Shown: positions 54,403 through 63,588 of the stretch, in pieces
Layout: every line of letters begins with the position of its first letter
How positions within the stretch are numbered: position 1 is the first letter of the stretch
From: Marinobacter sediminum
GTDB lineage: Bacteria > Pseudomonadota > Gammaproteobacteria > Pseudomonadales > Oleiphilaceae
DNA: 64,000 bases
NCBI RefSeq assembly: GCF_016820575.1
Contig: NZ_JAEMQH010000002.1
Coordinates: 989,305-1,053,304, forward strand
Reading direction: 5' to 3'
Notes under the pieces: generated by a model
What the model was told of the DNA's origin: nothing
Seen by the model: the letters and a program-made list of their open reading frames with translations, nothing else
Databases searched by the model: none
Made by a program: the position numbers and the translations under genes

Positions 54403-54801
54403 TCAGTCATGCCCCTTCAATACCTCTTCAGCCCTCGCATCGGCCCCCTGCCGGGAGGTAACCGTCTCGGCAGGGGCTCCCTTGTTATCGTAGATCTCAA
54501 TCAACTGGTCGATCACGTCATCGGGAATGTCTGGGGCCAGGATAATCACCTGCCGAATCATTCCCCGCTTCACCGACCACTCGGCGATGTCCTTTCGGAT
54601 CTGCTTCAAGTCTTCGGCGTACAGCAGCCCCAGAAGGTCGGAGGTTTTTGCATAGTCAGTAAAGTCGATGATTTTGACCCAATCACCGGCCGGATGGTGG
54701 TTCACCATGGATCTATAGGCGAGGAAATAATCGCTGACGCTGGTCGTTGCCCAGGTTTTGAAAAGAGTGACGACTAAGCTATTCCCTTCCCATACGATCA
54801 T
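54403..54801 (-). CDS. Protein of unknown function
   Basis: A 132-residue soluble protein from the ATG at 54801 (MIVWEGNSLVVTLFKTWATT); a longer frame to 54864 lacks support. It alternates strands and helices (WVKIIDFTDYAKTSD, MIRQVIILAPDIPDDVIDQLIEIY), somewhat like the SpoIIAA/STAS-like fold, but I cannot assign it. The C-terminal 20 residues are charged and probably disordered. Ribosome binding site is weak. Confidence 0.6.
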   Translation of the reverse strand: MIVWEGNSLVVTLFKTWATTSVSDYFLAYRSMVNHHPAGDWVKIIDFTDYAKTSDLLGLLYAEDLKQIRKDIAEWSVKRGMIRQVIILAPDIPDDVIDQLIEIYDNKGAPAETVTSRQGADARAEEVLKGHD

Positions 54802-54919
54802 GGTGTTGTGACTCTCTGGTAGCGACCTAAGGGCCAGGGTTAAATATACGCTTGATCCGAACAACCGGCCTCCCCAGATGCGGATCTGTTTCAGAGCTCA
54901 GCGGCAAAAAGGAACAAAA

Positions 54920-54945
54920 CAAGGGCGACCGGTTAGCCGCCCTTG
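54920..54945 (-). terminator. Rho-independent terminator of mqo
   Basis: Arms CAAGGGCG and CGCCCTTG, followed on the minus strand by TTTTGTTCC; it begins 10 nt after the mqo stop. Confidence 0.8.
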
Positions 54946-54954
54946 GGAACGATC

Positions 54955-56418
54955 TTACGGAGTGGCAGGCTGGCCTATCCCCAACTTGCTATTTGCCGAA
55001 TCACGAATGGCCCGGTAGCGCTCCGGGTTATTAATCAGCGTGTCCAGGTCATCCTCGGGAAAAATTTCTTTCCTCTTTTCCTGGGCTTCGTCCTTGGTAA
55101 AAATCGAAGGCAAGAGCTGCTCCAGACAGCGCAACATTACCTCAGGGGAAACCGATGCACCAGGCGAAGCGCCCAGCAACGTGCCGTAGGTTTTGTCACT
55201 GGATACCAGGATCTCCGTGCCCATCTGCAGATCACCGTCTTTGATGATCTGCACACGCTGGCCGGCCTCTATGGCTTTCCAGTTAAACTTCTTGCTCATG
55301 CCAGGAGCGAAGCGCTCCAGCTCCTCGAACATGCTCTTCTCGCCTTTGAAGGTCTCTGAGACCAGATACTTAACCAGCGGGAAGTGTTCCAAGGCAACGT
55401 TTAACAGGCCGGGGATGTCATGCAGCCGCATGGACTTGAGGTAATCAAAGAACCCGCGCCCCTTTTCCAACACAGGTTTGAAAGAGGCAAAAGGCCCAAA
55501 CAGTAGGTAATGCTGGCCATCCGCTACCCGTAAATCCAAATGGGGCACTGACATCGGTGGCGCGCCAACCGCGGCTTTGCCATAGGTTTTAGCCCGGTAT
55601 TGTTCGGCCTGCTCTGCGCTGATTGGCGCCTGCAGGAACCGCCCGCCGACCGGAAAACCGGTAAAACGGCTCCGGAAAGGCAGGTGGCTTTTCTTCAACA
55701 GCGGGAAGGCGCCACCGCCTGCGCCGACAAACAGTACGTCGGCGCGATGCTGAATTTCCGTTCCGTTCTGTTCAGCTTCGATCAGCCAGCGCCCAGTGGG
55801 GCTGCGGTGCACGCGTTTCACATGGGTGCCGTACTCAATTTTTACGCCAAGCTCCTGCACCGCGTGGGCGGCCATCTGCTCAGTCAGGGCGCCGAAATTC
55901 ACGTCGGTACCGGTTTCAATCACCGTGGCCGCCATCTTCTCGTGGCGAGGACGCTCCTCCATCAGGTACGGGATCCAGCTCTTGATCTCGTCGAAATCTT
56001 CGGAGAACTGCATGTTCTCGAAGAAATGGTGAGCTGACATTTCCTTGAACCGCAGCCTCAGCTCTTCAATGGACGACTCAGACACAATGGTGCAGTGCTT
56101 GGTGCGGTTGATGAAGCTCTTGGGATCTTTGATGGCGCCCTTTTCAACCAAATGCGCCCAGAACTGCTTGGCTATATTGAACTGCGCGTGGATTTTTAAA
56201 GCCTTCTCAACGGAAATGACCTCTTCGTCTACGGGGGTGTAGTTAAGCTCGCAGTTGGCTTCGTGCCCGGTACCGGCGTTGTTGAATACCCAAGAGTTAC
56301 CCGCCCCGGCACGATCCAATCGCTCCAGAATGGTCACGTCCAGCTCGGGAGCCAGCTCTTTCGCCAGCGTGGCGAGAGTGGTGCCCATAATCCCCGCGCC
56401 GATGATGATCACGTTCAT
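54955..56418 (-). CDS. mqo: Malate:quinone oxidoreductase
   Basis: A 487-residue FAD-dependent peripheral membrane enzyme that oxidises malate to oxaloacetate and passes electrons to quinone. The N-terminal FAD site is IIIGAGIMGTTLATLA and continues to NSWVFNNAGTGHEANCELNYTP. The C-terminal end has KDGDLQMGTEILVSSDKTYGTLLGASPGAS, typical of Mqo. Length matches the family (about 490-550). No TCA gene lies beside it. It is divergent from the HDAC-family gene. Confidence 0.95.
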   Translation of the reverse strand: MNVIIIGAGIMGTTLATLAKELAPELDVTILERLDRAGAGNSWVFNNAGTGHEANCELNYTPVDEEVISVEKALKIHAQFNIAKQFWAHLVEKGAIKDPKSFINRTKHCTIVSESSIEELRLRFKEMSAHHFFENMQFSEDFDEIKSWIPYLMEERPRHEKMAATVIETGTDVNFGALTEQMAAHAVQELGVKIEYGTHVKRVHRSPTGRWLIEAEQNGTEIQHRADVLFVGAGGGAFPLLKKSHLPFRSRFTGFPVGGRFLQAPISAEQAEQYRAKTYGKAAVGAPPMSVPHLDLRVADGQHYLLFGPFASFKPVLEKGRGFFDYLKSMRLHDIPGLLNVALEHFPLVKYLVSETFKGEKSMFEELERFAPGMSKKFNWKAIEAGQRVQIIKDGDLQMGTEILVSSDKTYGTLLGASPGASVSPEVMLRCLEQLLPSIFTKDEAQEKRKEIFPEDDLDTLINNPERYRAIRDSANSKLGIGQPATP

Positions 56419-56613
56419 AAACTTTATCCATCCGCCTGATTTTTTTAAGTTTGCTCCACGAAGGAGCCGTGCTAGAAAGTGCTAATACCCGAAGGTACCA
56501 TGCTTCGGCCATTCTCAGGGAACCTGATATGGCTGATACCTCGACAGCAACCAAACCACTTCGAGAACCGGGCGTAGAACTGTAGTGATCGAAGTGAGAA
56601 AAAATTGACCACC

Positions 56614-57522
56614 ATGACCATCCCTTTGGTGTACCACCCAGACTACAGTTTCCCGTTTCCGTCCCGCCATCGCTTCCCCATGGAGAAGTTTGCGCGATTG
56701 GCTGCCTACCTGCGTGGCCAGAATATCCTGACACCGGGCAATTGCTATCGCCCAGGCCCCTGCCGCCAGCAATGGCTGACACAAACCCACTGCTCCGAGT
56801 ACCTCCAGCGCTTTTATCGCAACACTCAGTCCGACAAAGAGCGTCGGCAAATGAACCTACCCTGGAGCGAGGGGCTGGTAAAGCGGACCTTTCTGGCACC
56901 CTCCGGTACCGTGCTCACCGCACAGCTTGCCCTGCAGCATGGCATTGCCTGCCATCTGGCCGGTGGTACCCACCACGCCCATCACGACTACGCCTCCGGC
57001 TTTTGCATTCTGAATGACCTGGCCATTGCCGCAAACGTGCTGGCACGCCAGAACGGAGGTCTGCAAGTTCTGGTGTTTGACTGCGACGTCCACCAGGGCG
57101 ATGGCACCGCCGCACTTTTGCGGAATGAACCCCGAGCCTTCACATGCTCGATTCACTGCAAACAGAATTTCCCATTCACCAAGCAACAGAGTGACTGGGA
57201 CGTAGAGCTGCCTGCAGGTACGCAAGATGAAGCCTATCTCGATACCGTTCGATCAACACTGCTGACGGCTATTGAACAAGTCCAACCCAACATCGTGCTC
57301 TATGACGCCGGTGTCGACGTGTTCGACGGTGATCCGCTCGGCCAGCTGCGCATCACCGAATCCGGCATACGGCGACGGGACAACCTGGTGCTGAGTGAGC
57401 TCAAAAAAGCACAAATTCCCGTCGCGACAGTGATTGGCGGTGGCTACGACGATGACCGGGACACCCTGGCCCGCCGCCATGCCATTGTAATTGAAGAAGC
57501 CCAACGAGTTTTCGGCCGCTAG
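56614..57522 (+). CDS. Histone-deacetylase-family hydrolase
   Basis: A 302-residue enzyme of the arginase/deacetylase fold. Zinc and catalytic residues are in GGTHHAHHDYASGFCILNDLA (His pair and tyrosine region), VLVFDCDVHQGDGTA (zinc Asp and His) and YDAGVDVFDGDPLG (zinc Asp). Bacterial members deacetylate small amines such as acetylpolyamines, or acetylated acyl groups. ATG at 56614 is taken as start because MTIPLVYHPDY is the family start; TTG at 56605 is an alternative. It precedes the branched-chain oxoacid dehydrogenase operon but is separated from it by a terminator-like hairpin. Confidence 0.9.
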   Translation: MTIPLVYHPDYSFPFPSRHRFPMEKFARLAAYLRGQNILTPGNCYRPGPCRQQWLTQTHCSEYLQRFYRNTQSDKERRQMNLPWSEGLVKRTFLAPSGTVLTAQLALQHGIACHLAGGTHHAHHDYASGFCILNDLAIAANVLARQNGGLQVLVFDCDVHQGDGTAALLRNEPRAFTCSIHCKQNFPFTKQQSDWDVELPAGTQDEAYLDTVRSTLLTAIEQVQPNIVLYDAGVDVFDGDPLGQLRITESGIRRRDNLVLSELKKAQIPVATVIGGGYDDDRDTLARRHAIVIEEAQRVFGR

Positions 57523-57564
57523 AAGTTCTTAAAATCCCGTCACAGGTCTACCCCAATTCGGAAG

Positions 57565-57580
57565 TTTACGTTAAGGTAAA
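57565..57580 (+). promoter_or_regulatory. LiuR-like operator dyad upstream of the bkd operon
   Basis: TTTAC-GTTAAG-GTAAA, an imperfect palindrome about 120 nt before the E1 alpha start. It resembles the TTTACGT-type dyads associated with MerR-family LiuR regulators of branched-chain amino acid catabolism in gammaproteobacteria; this match is from memory. A second dyad, TCGGAA (57558-57563) and TTCCGA (57585-57590), encloses it. Confidence 0.45.
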
Positions 57581-57643
57581 GGTGTTCCGATCCTGACACA
57601 GATCTCACCGGATCCCGTCAGGCTGTCTTTCGAGACTTTAACT

Positions 57644-57665
57644 ACACTCCCACAAGGAGTGTTTT
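57644..57665 (+). terminator. Terminator-like hairpin in the bkd leader
   Basis: ACACTCC-CACAA-GGAGTGT followed by TTTG, 33 nt before the E1 alpha ATG. A small GTCT-TTCG-AGAC hairpin lies just upstream (57625-57636). It may end the HDAC-family transcript or attenuate the bkd operon. Confidence 0.55.
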
Positions 57666-57697
57666 GTTCCTCAGGCCATCACCCCAGGAAGAGGATT

Positions 57698-58882
57698 ATG
57701 ACAACAACAAAATCCAAAGTTGTATATTCCCCAGTATTTACCGATGGTGCGGAATTCCGGATTCCCACCTTCAAGCTTCTGAAACAGGACGGTTCACTCT
57801 ACAAGAGTGCCAAGGCTCCTGATCTAGATAAAGAGAAGGCCCTGCGTATCTACCGGGCCATGGTCACCACGCGGATTCTCGACGAGCGCATGCTTGCCGC
57901 TCAGCGCCAGGGGCGTTTGAGCTTTTACATGCAGTGCACCGGTGAAGAAGCCGCTGTTATCGGCAGCACCGCTGCGCTAGATGATGGTGACATGATCATG
58001 GCGCAATACCGGGAACAGGGCGCCCTCGCCTATCGCGGCTTCTCCATCGACGAGTTTATGAACCAGTTGTTCGGCAACGAGCTGGACTATGGCAAGGGCC
58101 GCCAGATGCCTGTCCATTACGGTTCCGAAAAACTCAACTACATGACTATTTCATCGCCCCTGGCCACTCAGATTCCTCAGGCCACAGGCTACGCGTACGG
58201 CCAGAAAATGGCGGGCGAAGGTCATTGCACCATCACCTACTTCGGCGAAGGCGCTGCCTCCGAAGGTGACTTTCACGCCGCCCTGAACATGGCCGCGGTT
58301 CACCGCGTGCCCGTGATCTTCCTGTGCCGCAACAACGGCTACGCCATTTCAACGCCCGCCGCTGAACAGTTCGCGGCCGATGGTGTTGCGCCCCGGGCCT
58401 ACGGCTACAAGATGGACGTGATCCGGGTGGACGGTAACGACATTCTGGCCATGTACCAGGCCACCCAGGAAGCACGAAAACTGGCGGTGGAGCACAATCG
58501 CCCCGTGCTGATCGAAGCCATGAGCTATCGCCTGGCGGCCCACTCCTCCTCCGACGATCCCTCGGGCTATCGCAGCAAAGACGAAGAAGCCGTCTGGCGC
58601 GAAAAAGATCCGATCCTGCGCATGCGTTTGTGGCTGGAAAGCCTCAAATGGTGGAGCGAAGACGACGAAAAGCAACTCCAGGAAAACATGCGCCGCGAAG
58701 TGCTTGAAACCATGAAGCGCGCCCAGAAGCGGCCACCTCCCGCACTCGATACGCTGGTTACCGATGTTTACGACGAAGTTCCGCCGCACCTGGCAGAACA
58801 GTTCGAAAAGGTAAAAGCGCACATCTGCAAGTATCCGGATGAGTATCCAAAGAGTGCTGAGCATGCGAAGGGAGGGGCCTGA
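57698..58882 (+). CDS. bkdA1: Branched-chain 2-oxoacid dehydrogenase E1 alpha subunit
   Basis: A 394-residue thiamine-diphosphate subunit. The TPP motif runs from [20 protein letters not shown] to [10 protein letters not shown] (G-D-G...N-N type). The segment [20 protein letters not shown] matches the phosphorylation-loop region of BCKDH/PDH E1 alpha (contains S-x-S-D-D-P). It decarboxylates 2-oxo acids from Val, Leu and Ile. The start at 57698 has AGGAAGAGG upstream. The E1 beta start follows one nt after the stop. Confidence 0.94.
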   Translation: MTTTKSKVVYSPVFTDGAEFRIPTFKLLKQDGSLYKSAKAPDLDKEKALRIYRAMVTTRILDERMLAAQRQGRLSFYMQCTGEEAAVIGSTAALDDGDMIMAQYREQGALAYRGFSIDEFMNQLFGNELDYGKGRQMPVHYGSEKLNYMTISSPLATQIPQATGYAYGQKMAGEGHCTITYFGEGAASEGDFHAALNMAAVHRVPVIFLCRNNGYAISTPAAEQFAADGVAPRAYGYKMDVIRVDGNDILAMYQATQEARKLAVEHNRPVLIEAMSYRLAAHSSSDDPSGYRSKDEEAVWREKDPILRMRLWLESLKWWSEDDEKQLQENMRREVLETMKRAQKRPPPALDTLVTDVYDEVPPHLAEQFEKVKAHICKYPDEYPKSAEHAKGGA

Positions 58883-58883
58883 G

Positions 58884-59861
58884 ATGTCTAAGATGAATAT
58901 GCTCCAGGCCATTAACAGTGCCCTGGACACGGCCATGGCCGAAAACGAAAAGGTATTGTGCTTCGGTGAAGACGTCGGTGTTTTTGGTGGGGTATTCCGA
59001 GCCACCAGCAACCTGCAACAGAAATACGGCAAGGCACGGTGCTTCAACACCCCACTGGTGGAACAGGGGATCATCGGCTTTGCCAACGGCCTGGCCGCGC
59101 AAGGTTCGGTCCCGGTGGCGGAGATTCAGTTTGCGGACTACATCTTTCCGGCGTTCGACCAGATCGTTAACGAATCCGCCAAGTTTCGTTACCGCTCTGG
59201 CAACTTGTTTAATGTAGGTGGCCTGACCATTCGAGCACCCTATGGCGGCGGTATCGCCGGTGGCCTTTACCACTCGCAGTCACCGGAAGCCTATTTCGCT
59301 CACACACCCGGTCTGAAGATTGTGGTGCCGCGCAACCCTCATCAGGCCAAGGGCCTGTTGCTGGGCGCGATTCATGATCCTAACCCCACCCTATTCTTCG
59401 AGCCCAAGCGCCTCTATCGCGCGTCCGTTGGCGAAGTGCCCGACGAGGACTACCGGCTCCCACTGGGTGAAGCCGAAGTCATCAAGGAAGGCTCGGACAT
59501 TACCCTGCTGGGCTGGGGCGCCCAGATGGAAGTGATCGAAAAAGCCGTGGAAATGGCCGAGAAAGAAGGCATTTCCTGCGAGGTTATCGACCTGAGAACC
59601 ATCCTGCCCTGGGACGTGGAAACCGTTGCCAACTCGGTATTCAAAACCGGACGCCTGGTAGTTACTCACGAAGCTCCCCTGACCGGCGGTTTCGCCGGTG
59701 AAATCGCCGCCACCATTCAGGACCGTTGCTTCCTGTATCTGGAGTCTCCGATTGCACGGGTTACCGGGATCGACACACCGTTCCCGCTGGTGCTGGAAAA
59801 AGAGCACCTGCCCAATCACCTGAAGGTCTATGAGGCCATCAGGGCGAGCGTCGATTTCTAG
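58884..59861 (+). CDS. bkdA2: Branched-chain 2-oxoacid dehydrogenase E1 beta subunit
   Basis: A 325-residue transketolase-like subunit. [21 protein letters not shown] contains the conserved Glu that activates [23 protein letters not shown] and [18 protein letters not shown] are family blocks. The ATG at 58884 has GGGAGGGG upstream, within the end of the E1 alpha gene. It forms the alpha2beta2 E1 with the previous product. Confidence 0.95.
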   Translation: MSKMNMLQAINSALDTAMAENEKVLCFGEDVGVFGGVFRATSNLQQKYGKARCFNTPLVEQGIIGFANGLAAQGSVPVAEIQFADYIFPAFDQIVNESAKFRYRSGNLFNVGGLTIRAPYGGGIAGGLYHSQSPEAYFAHTPGLKIVVPRNPHQAKGLLLGAIHDPNPTLFFEPKRLYRASVGEVPDEDYRLPLGEAEVIKEGSDITLLGWGAQMEVIEKAVEMAEKEGISCEVIDLRTILPWDVETVANSVFKTGRLVVTHEAPLTGGFAGEIAATIQDRCFLYLESPIARVTGIDTPFPLVLEKEHLPNHLKVYEAIRASVDF

Positions 59862-59887
59862 GCTGATATCAGGACAGGAGAGTAACC

Positions 59888-61501
59888 ATGAGTGATTTTA
59901 TACTGCCCGATATCGGCGAAGGTATCGTGGAATGTGAACTGGTCAAATGGCTGGTCAGTGAAGGCGATCTGATCGAAGAAGATCAGCCGGTGGCCGAGGT
60001 CATGACCGACAAGGCCCTGGTGGAAATCCCCGCGCCCTATAAGGGCCGCGTAACTCGCCTCTATCATAGGGAAGGCGACATCGCGAAGGTTCATGCGCCG
60101 CTGTTCGAGCTGGTTGGCGAAGATGATTCCGGCGATAGCACCGCGCAGGCCACTTCGGACGCTAAAGAACCGCAACCGTCTGGCGAGCAGCCGCCTACGC
60201 CAGCCCCGAAAACCGTTTCAGCCCCCGATCAGGGCGACGATGCCACCGAAGACTTTATTCTACCGGATATTGGCGAAGGCATTGTTGAGTGTGAAGTGGT
60301 TGAATGGCGCGTTGCCGAGGGTGACGAAATCGAAGAAGACCAGCCCGTGGTCGACGTAATGACCGACAAGGCGATGGTTGAAATCACCGCACCCAAGGCC
60401 GGCCGGGTCACTAAGCTTTACCATCAGCAGCAGGAAATGGCGCAGGTGCACTCGCCTCTGTTCGCCTTTATCCCGCGCGAACGTGACGAGCCGGTCGAAT
60501 CGAAAGCCAAGCCCAGCCAGGCTCCTGCCCAGGATGCAGCGCCAGCCGCTGCGCAACCGGCGGCGGCAAAGAATCGACAACGAATTCCGGCCAGCCCGGC
60601 GGTTCGTCGACTGGTCCGGGAACACAGCCTGAATCTGGCCGACATCAATGGTTCCGGCAAAGACGGCCGCGTGCTGAAGGCCGATGTGCTGGCTCATCTT
60701 GAAAAACCGGCTGCGCAGCCTTCAAGCCAGGCAACCTCTGCTGAAGCCAAGCCGACGCAAGCCAGTGATGGACGCCGACGTGCGGCGGGCGAGCAGGAAG
60801 TCCGTGTTGAGCCGATCAAAGGCATGAAAGCGGCCATGGCTCGCAAGATGGTTACTTCGGCGAGCACGATCCCTCATTTCATCTACAGTGAGGACATCGA
60901 CGTCACCGACCTGCTGGCGCTGCGTGAGAAACTGAAAGTGGAGGCCGAAGCCAGGGGCTCTCGCCTGACCCTTATGCCATTTTTCATGAAGTCCATGGCT
61001 CTGGCGGTGCAGGACTTCCCGGTGCTCAATAGCCGAGTCAACGACGACTGTACCGAGATTCACTACCTGTCTCAGTGCAACATCGGCATGGCGGTAGACG
61101 GTAAGTCTGGACTGATAGTGCCCAACGTCAAAAGCGTTGAAAGCCTGACCCTGCTCGGCGTTGCTGACGAAGTGGCACGCCTGACCGAGGCCGCCCGCTC
61201 TGGCCGTGTCAGCCAGGAAGATCTCAAAGGAGGCACAATCAGCATTTCCAACATTGGCGCGCTGGGCGGCACCTATGCCTCGCCTATTATAAATGCGCCG
61301 GAAGTGGCCATCGTTGCCCTTGGCCGTACCCAGAAGCTGCCACGCTTCGACGCCAACGGCCAGGTCGTGGAACGGGCTATCTTGACGGTAAGCTGGGCAG
61401 GCGACCATCGCATTATTGATGGCGGCACCATTGCCCGCTTCTGCAATCGATGGAAAAGCTACCTGGAATCGCCGCAGTCGATGCTGCTGCATATGGGCTA
61501 A
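59888..61501 (+). CDS. bkdB: Branched-chain 2-oxoacid dehydrogenase E2 with two lipoyl domains
   Basis: A 537-residue dihydrolipoyl acyltransferase. Two lipoyl domains (1-78 and about 121-198) carry the lipoyl lysines Lys42 and Lys161 in VMTDKA. They are very similar, which indicates an internal duplication; Pseudomonas BkdB and most bacterial BCKDH E2 have one. Pro/Ala/Glu-rich linkers separate them. The E3/E1-binding domain is IPASPAVRRLVREHSLNLAD, and the catalytic core ends with GDHRIIDGGTIARF (active-site His and Asp). No E3 (lpd) gene follows, so the complex must use E3 from elsewhere. Confidence 0.95.
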   Translation: MSDFILPDIGEGIVECELVKWLVSEGDLIEEDQPVAEVMTDKALVEIPAPYKGRVTRLYHREGDIAKVHAPLFELVGEDDSGDSTAQATSDAKEPQPSGEQPPTPAPKTVSAPDQGDDATEDFILPDIGEGIVECEVVEWRVAEGDEIEEDQPVVDVMTDKAMVEITAPKAGRVTKLYHQQQEMAQVHSPLFAFIPRERDEPVESKAKPSQAPAQDAAPAAAQPAAAKNRQRIPASPAVRRLVREHSLNLADINGSGKDGRVLKADVLAHLEKPAAQPSSQATSAEAKPTQASDGRRRAAGEQEVRVEPIKGMKAAMARKMVTSASTIPHFIYSEDIDVTDLLALREKLKVEAEARGSRLTLMPFFMKSMALAVQDFPVLNSRVNDDCTEIHYLSQCNIGMAVDGKSGLIVPNVKSVESLTLLGVADEVARLTEAARSGRVSQEDLKGGTISISNIGALGGTYASPIINAPEVAIVALGRTQKLPRFDANGQVVERAILTVSWAGDHRIIDGGTIARFCNRWKSYLESPQSMLLHMG

Positions 61502-61510
61502 CGGGCAATC

Positions 61511-63355
61511 ATGACGCAGGCAAAACAGATCCAGCAGTTCTACATACCCGAAGAGCAATCTGTTTACCTGCTCAGTCATGACGACGCCAAAAAGCTCAAG
61601 GACTGGGTGGCGCTATGCGCCGCCCAGCTCCGCCAGCTTGGGTACCACGACATCGAGATGATCGGCAAAGGTGCCTATGGCTTCGTGTTCGCAGGCCGCC
61701 TGAGCCTGAAAGGCGCAAGCGACCTGGAGCACGTCTTCAAGTTCACCCGCATCAACCTGCCCCAGCACCTGCAGGATCGGCTGGAAGATGAAGCCTACAT
61801 CCTCGAGCAAGTTCGGCACCCGCGGGTGCCAAGGTTGATCTCCTTCCAACGCGCCCACAATCAGCCCATTCTGGTAATGGAACGGGCCGCCGGCCTCAAT
61901 CTTGAAGAAGTCTCCCTGCGTGAGGGCCGACTGAAACCTCGGCTCATTGTACGAATTGCCGACCAGCTTGCGGACATACTGCGCAACCTGCGGCGTGAGT
62001 CCGGCCCTGCCGGACGCCCCATCGTGCACGGTGACATTAAACCTTCGAACCTGGTCTTCGACGCCAGCACCGAGAACATTGCCCTGATCGACTGGGGGTC
62101 GTCGGTGTTCGCCCAACTGGATGCCAACCAGCAGTTCATCACCGCCAATGTAATGGAGCTGATGTCCGATAACCTTCAACAAACCAACGCCCGGCTGGGC
62201 GATGTCTATTTCATCGGTTCGGAACAATTGAGCGGAGGGCTCTCGTCACCGCGCTTTGATGAACAAGGCGCAGCCGGCACTCTGTACGCCCTGGCCTCGG
62301 GCCAGTCCTGCCGTTTCGGCCACCAGGCTATTCCGGCATCGTCGCTGGGGCTGCCGATGGAATTTGCCCGCATGTTGGACGGCATGCTGTCACCGGATCC
62401 GGAAACCCGCCGCAAGGCCGGTGATTACTACCTGAATGAAATGCCGAGAATGGCACGTACGGTAATGATCGACCTGCCAGCCAAGCCGGTCGCGCCGCTG
62501 GTTCCGGTGTGGGTACGAGCTTCTGAGCAGGAAATCGACACCGTTGTCTACAGCTCCCGGAAATCCTTCTTGCGTGAGGAAGGCGCGCCCGAAACTCTGA
62601 ACGACGTTAACGACGTGCAGCTGGATCGCTACTACAAGAACTTCATGCAGGGCATGGGCGAAACTGAAAAGGCCTTTCTCGCTTCAGTCAGCAGGTTGGG
62701 CCGATACCCGGTCGAAGGTGGCCTCGCGGTGCGCTGGGAAACTGATGGTGTATACATCGATACCTCGCTGAATCTGCACGATCCGAGCTTGAAGGCTGCC
62801 TTTGTCCGTGCGGTCAACAACATGGTCTATCTGGCCCAGGCGATCTATCGCAAAGGTATCTTCAAGAGTTGCCTGTTTAACGCCCGGAACACCCTCCACA
62901 TTGATCGCGCCGAACCGGACCAGCCGTTTCTGGTAACTCCCGGTATGAACCTGCATTACGAGGTCAGTGCGGCACCGGAGGTGGAAGACGAAACCCGCGT
63001 TCACTCCTACTTCGAGGACGGTCCCGATCCTGAAGAGTTTCTAGTGCTGCCAGAGACCATCATCCGGGCGTTGGAAGCGCTGAACAGAATTCACCACACC
63101 GGGATGATCATCTTTGAGGCTCTTCCCAAGCACCTGAAGATTCACAGCCATTACCGGCTGCTCGACCCAGAGCAGGAGCCGGAGTTCAGCCGGCTGCTGA
63201 ATGAGATCCTCTCAGCGGTGGAGGAGATTTCCGGGCTGGGCGTGTCTGGCTTCATGAAAATGCCCTACAAAGACACCCGGTTTTTCCCTCACATTGAGCG
63301 CTTACCGGAGAGTTATTACCCCCGGAATCCCAGATCCACCAGCGTTACTTCTTAA
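61511..63355 (+). CDS. Hanks-type protein kinase with unknown C-terminal domain
   Basis: A 614-residue soluble protein starting 9 nt after E2, so in the same operon. Residues about 45-320 are a eukaryotic-like kinase domain: glycine loop GKGAYGFVFAG (52-62), Lys77 in VFKF, catalytic loop IVHGDIKPSNLVF (Asp175, Asn180), metal Asp194 in DWG (DFG variant). All catalytic residues are intact; HGD replaces HRD. Residues about 330-614 form an alpha/beta region I cannot assign, including RYYKNFMQGMGETEKAF and MNRIHHTGMIIF-like stretches. No membrane span. Phosphorylation of the neighbouring oxoacid dehydrogenase is an inference from position. Confidence 0.85.
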   Translation: MTQAKQIQQFYIPEEQSVYLLSHDDAKKLKDWVALCAAQLRQLGYHDIEMIGKGAYGFVFAGRLSLKGASDLEHVFKFTRINLPQHLQDRLEDEAYILEQVRHPRVPRLISFQRAHNQPILVMERAAGLNLEEVSLREGRLKPRLIVRIADQLADILRNLRRESGPAGRPIVHGDIKPSNLVFDASTENIALIDWGSSVFAQLDANQQFITANVMELMSDNLQQTNARLGDVYFIGSEQLSGGLSSPRFDEQGAAGTLYALASGQSCRFGHQAIPASSLGLPMEFARMLDGMLSPDPETRRKAGDYYLNEMPRMARTVMIDLPAKPVAPLVPVWVRASEQEIDTVVYSSRKSFLREEGAPETLNDVNDVQLDRYYKNFMQGMGETEKAFLASVSRLGRYPVEGGLAVRWETDGVYIDTSLNLHDPSLKAAFVRAVNNMVYLAQAIYRKGIFKSCLFNARNTLHIDRAEPDQPFLVTPGMNLHYEVSAAPEVEDETRVHSYFEDGPDPEEFLVLPETIIRALEALNRIHHTGMIIFEALPKHLKIHSHYRLLDPEQEPEFSRLLNEILSAVEEISGLGVSGFMKMPYKDTRFFPHIERLPESYYPRNPRSTSVTS

Positions 63356-63588
63356 CCGATTGCCTGAATGACCGGCCAGCCCTACAACTGTCCTGAATGA
63401 CGGACAAAACCTGTACGTAAAGCCGGACATCTGTATCCAGATTTCAGGACAAGTTTGCCCCCGTACACTGACAATCACTTATAAATCATACACGTAAAGA
63501 TATGGTGCAGTTTTTGAATAGGTTTTAGTCGCAACTATTGGAATTTTAATAATTCCAGGCACGTTTTAATAACAACAAGGAACATTGC

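Noticed and set aside
60722-61579. 285-codon minus-strand open frame opposite E2
   Set aside because: Fully antisense to the conserved E2 catalytic core.
63389-63451. TGTCCTGAA...TTCAGGACA spaced inverted repeat before the last gene
   Set aside because: Nine-bp arms are real but 45 nt apart, with no promoter or terminator context to interpret them.
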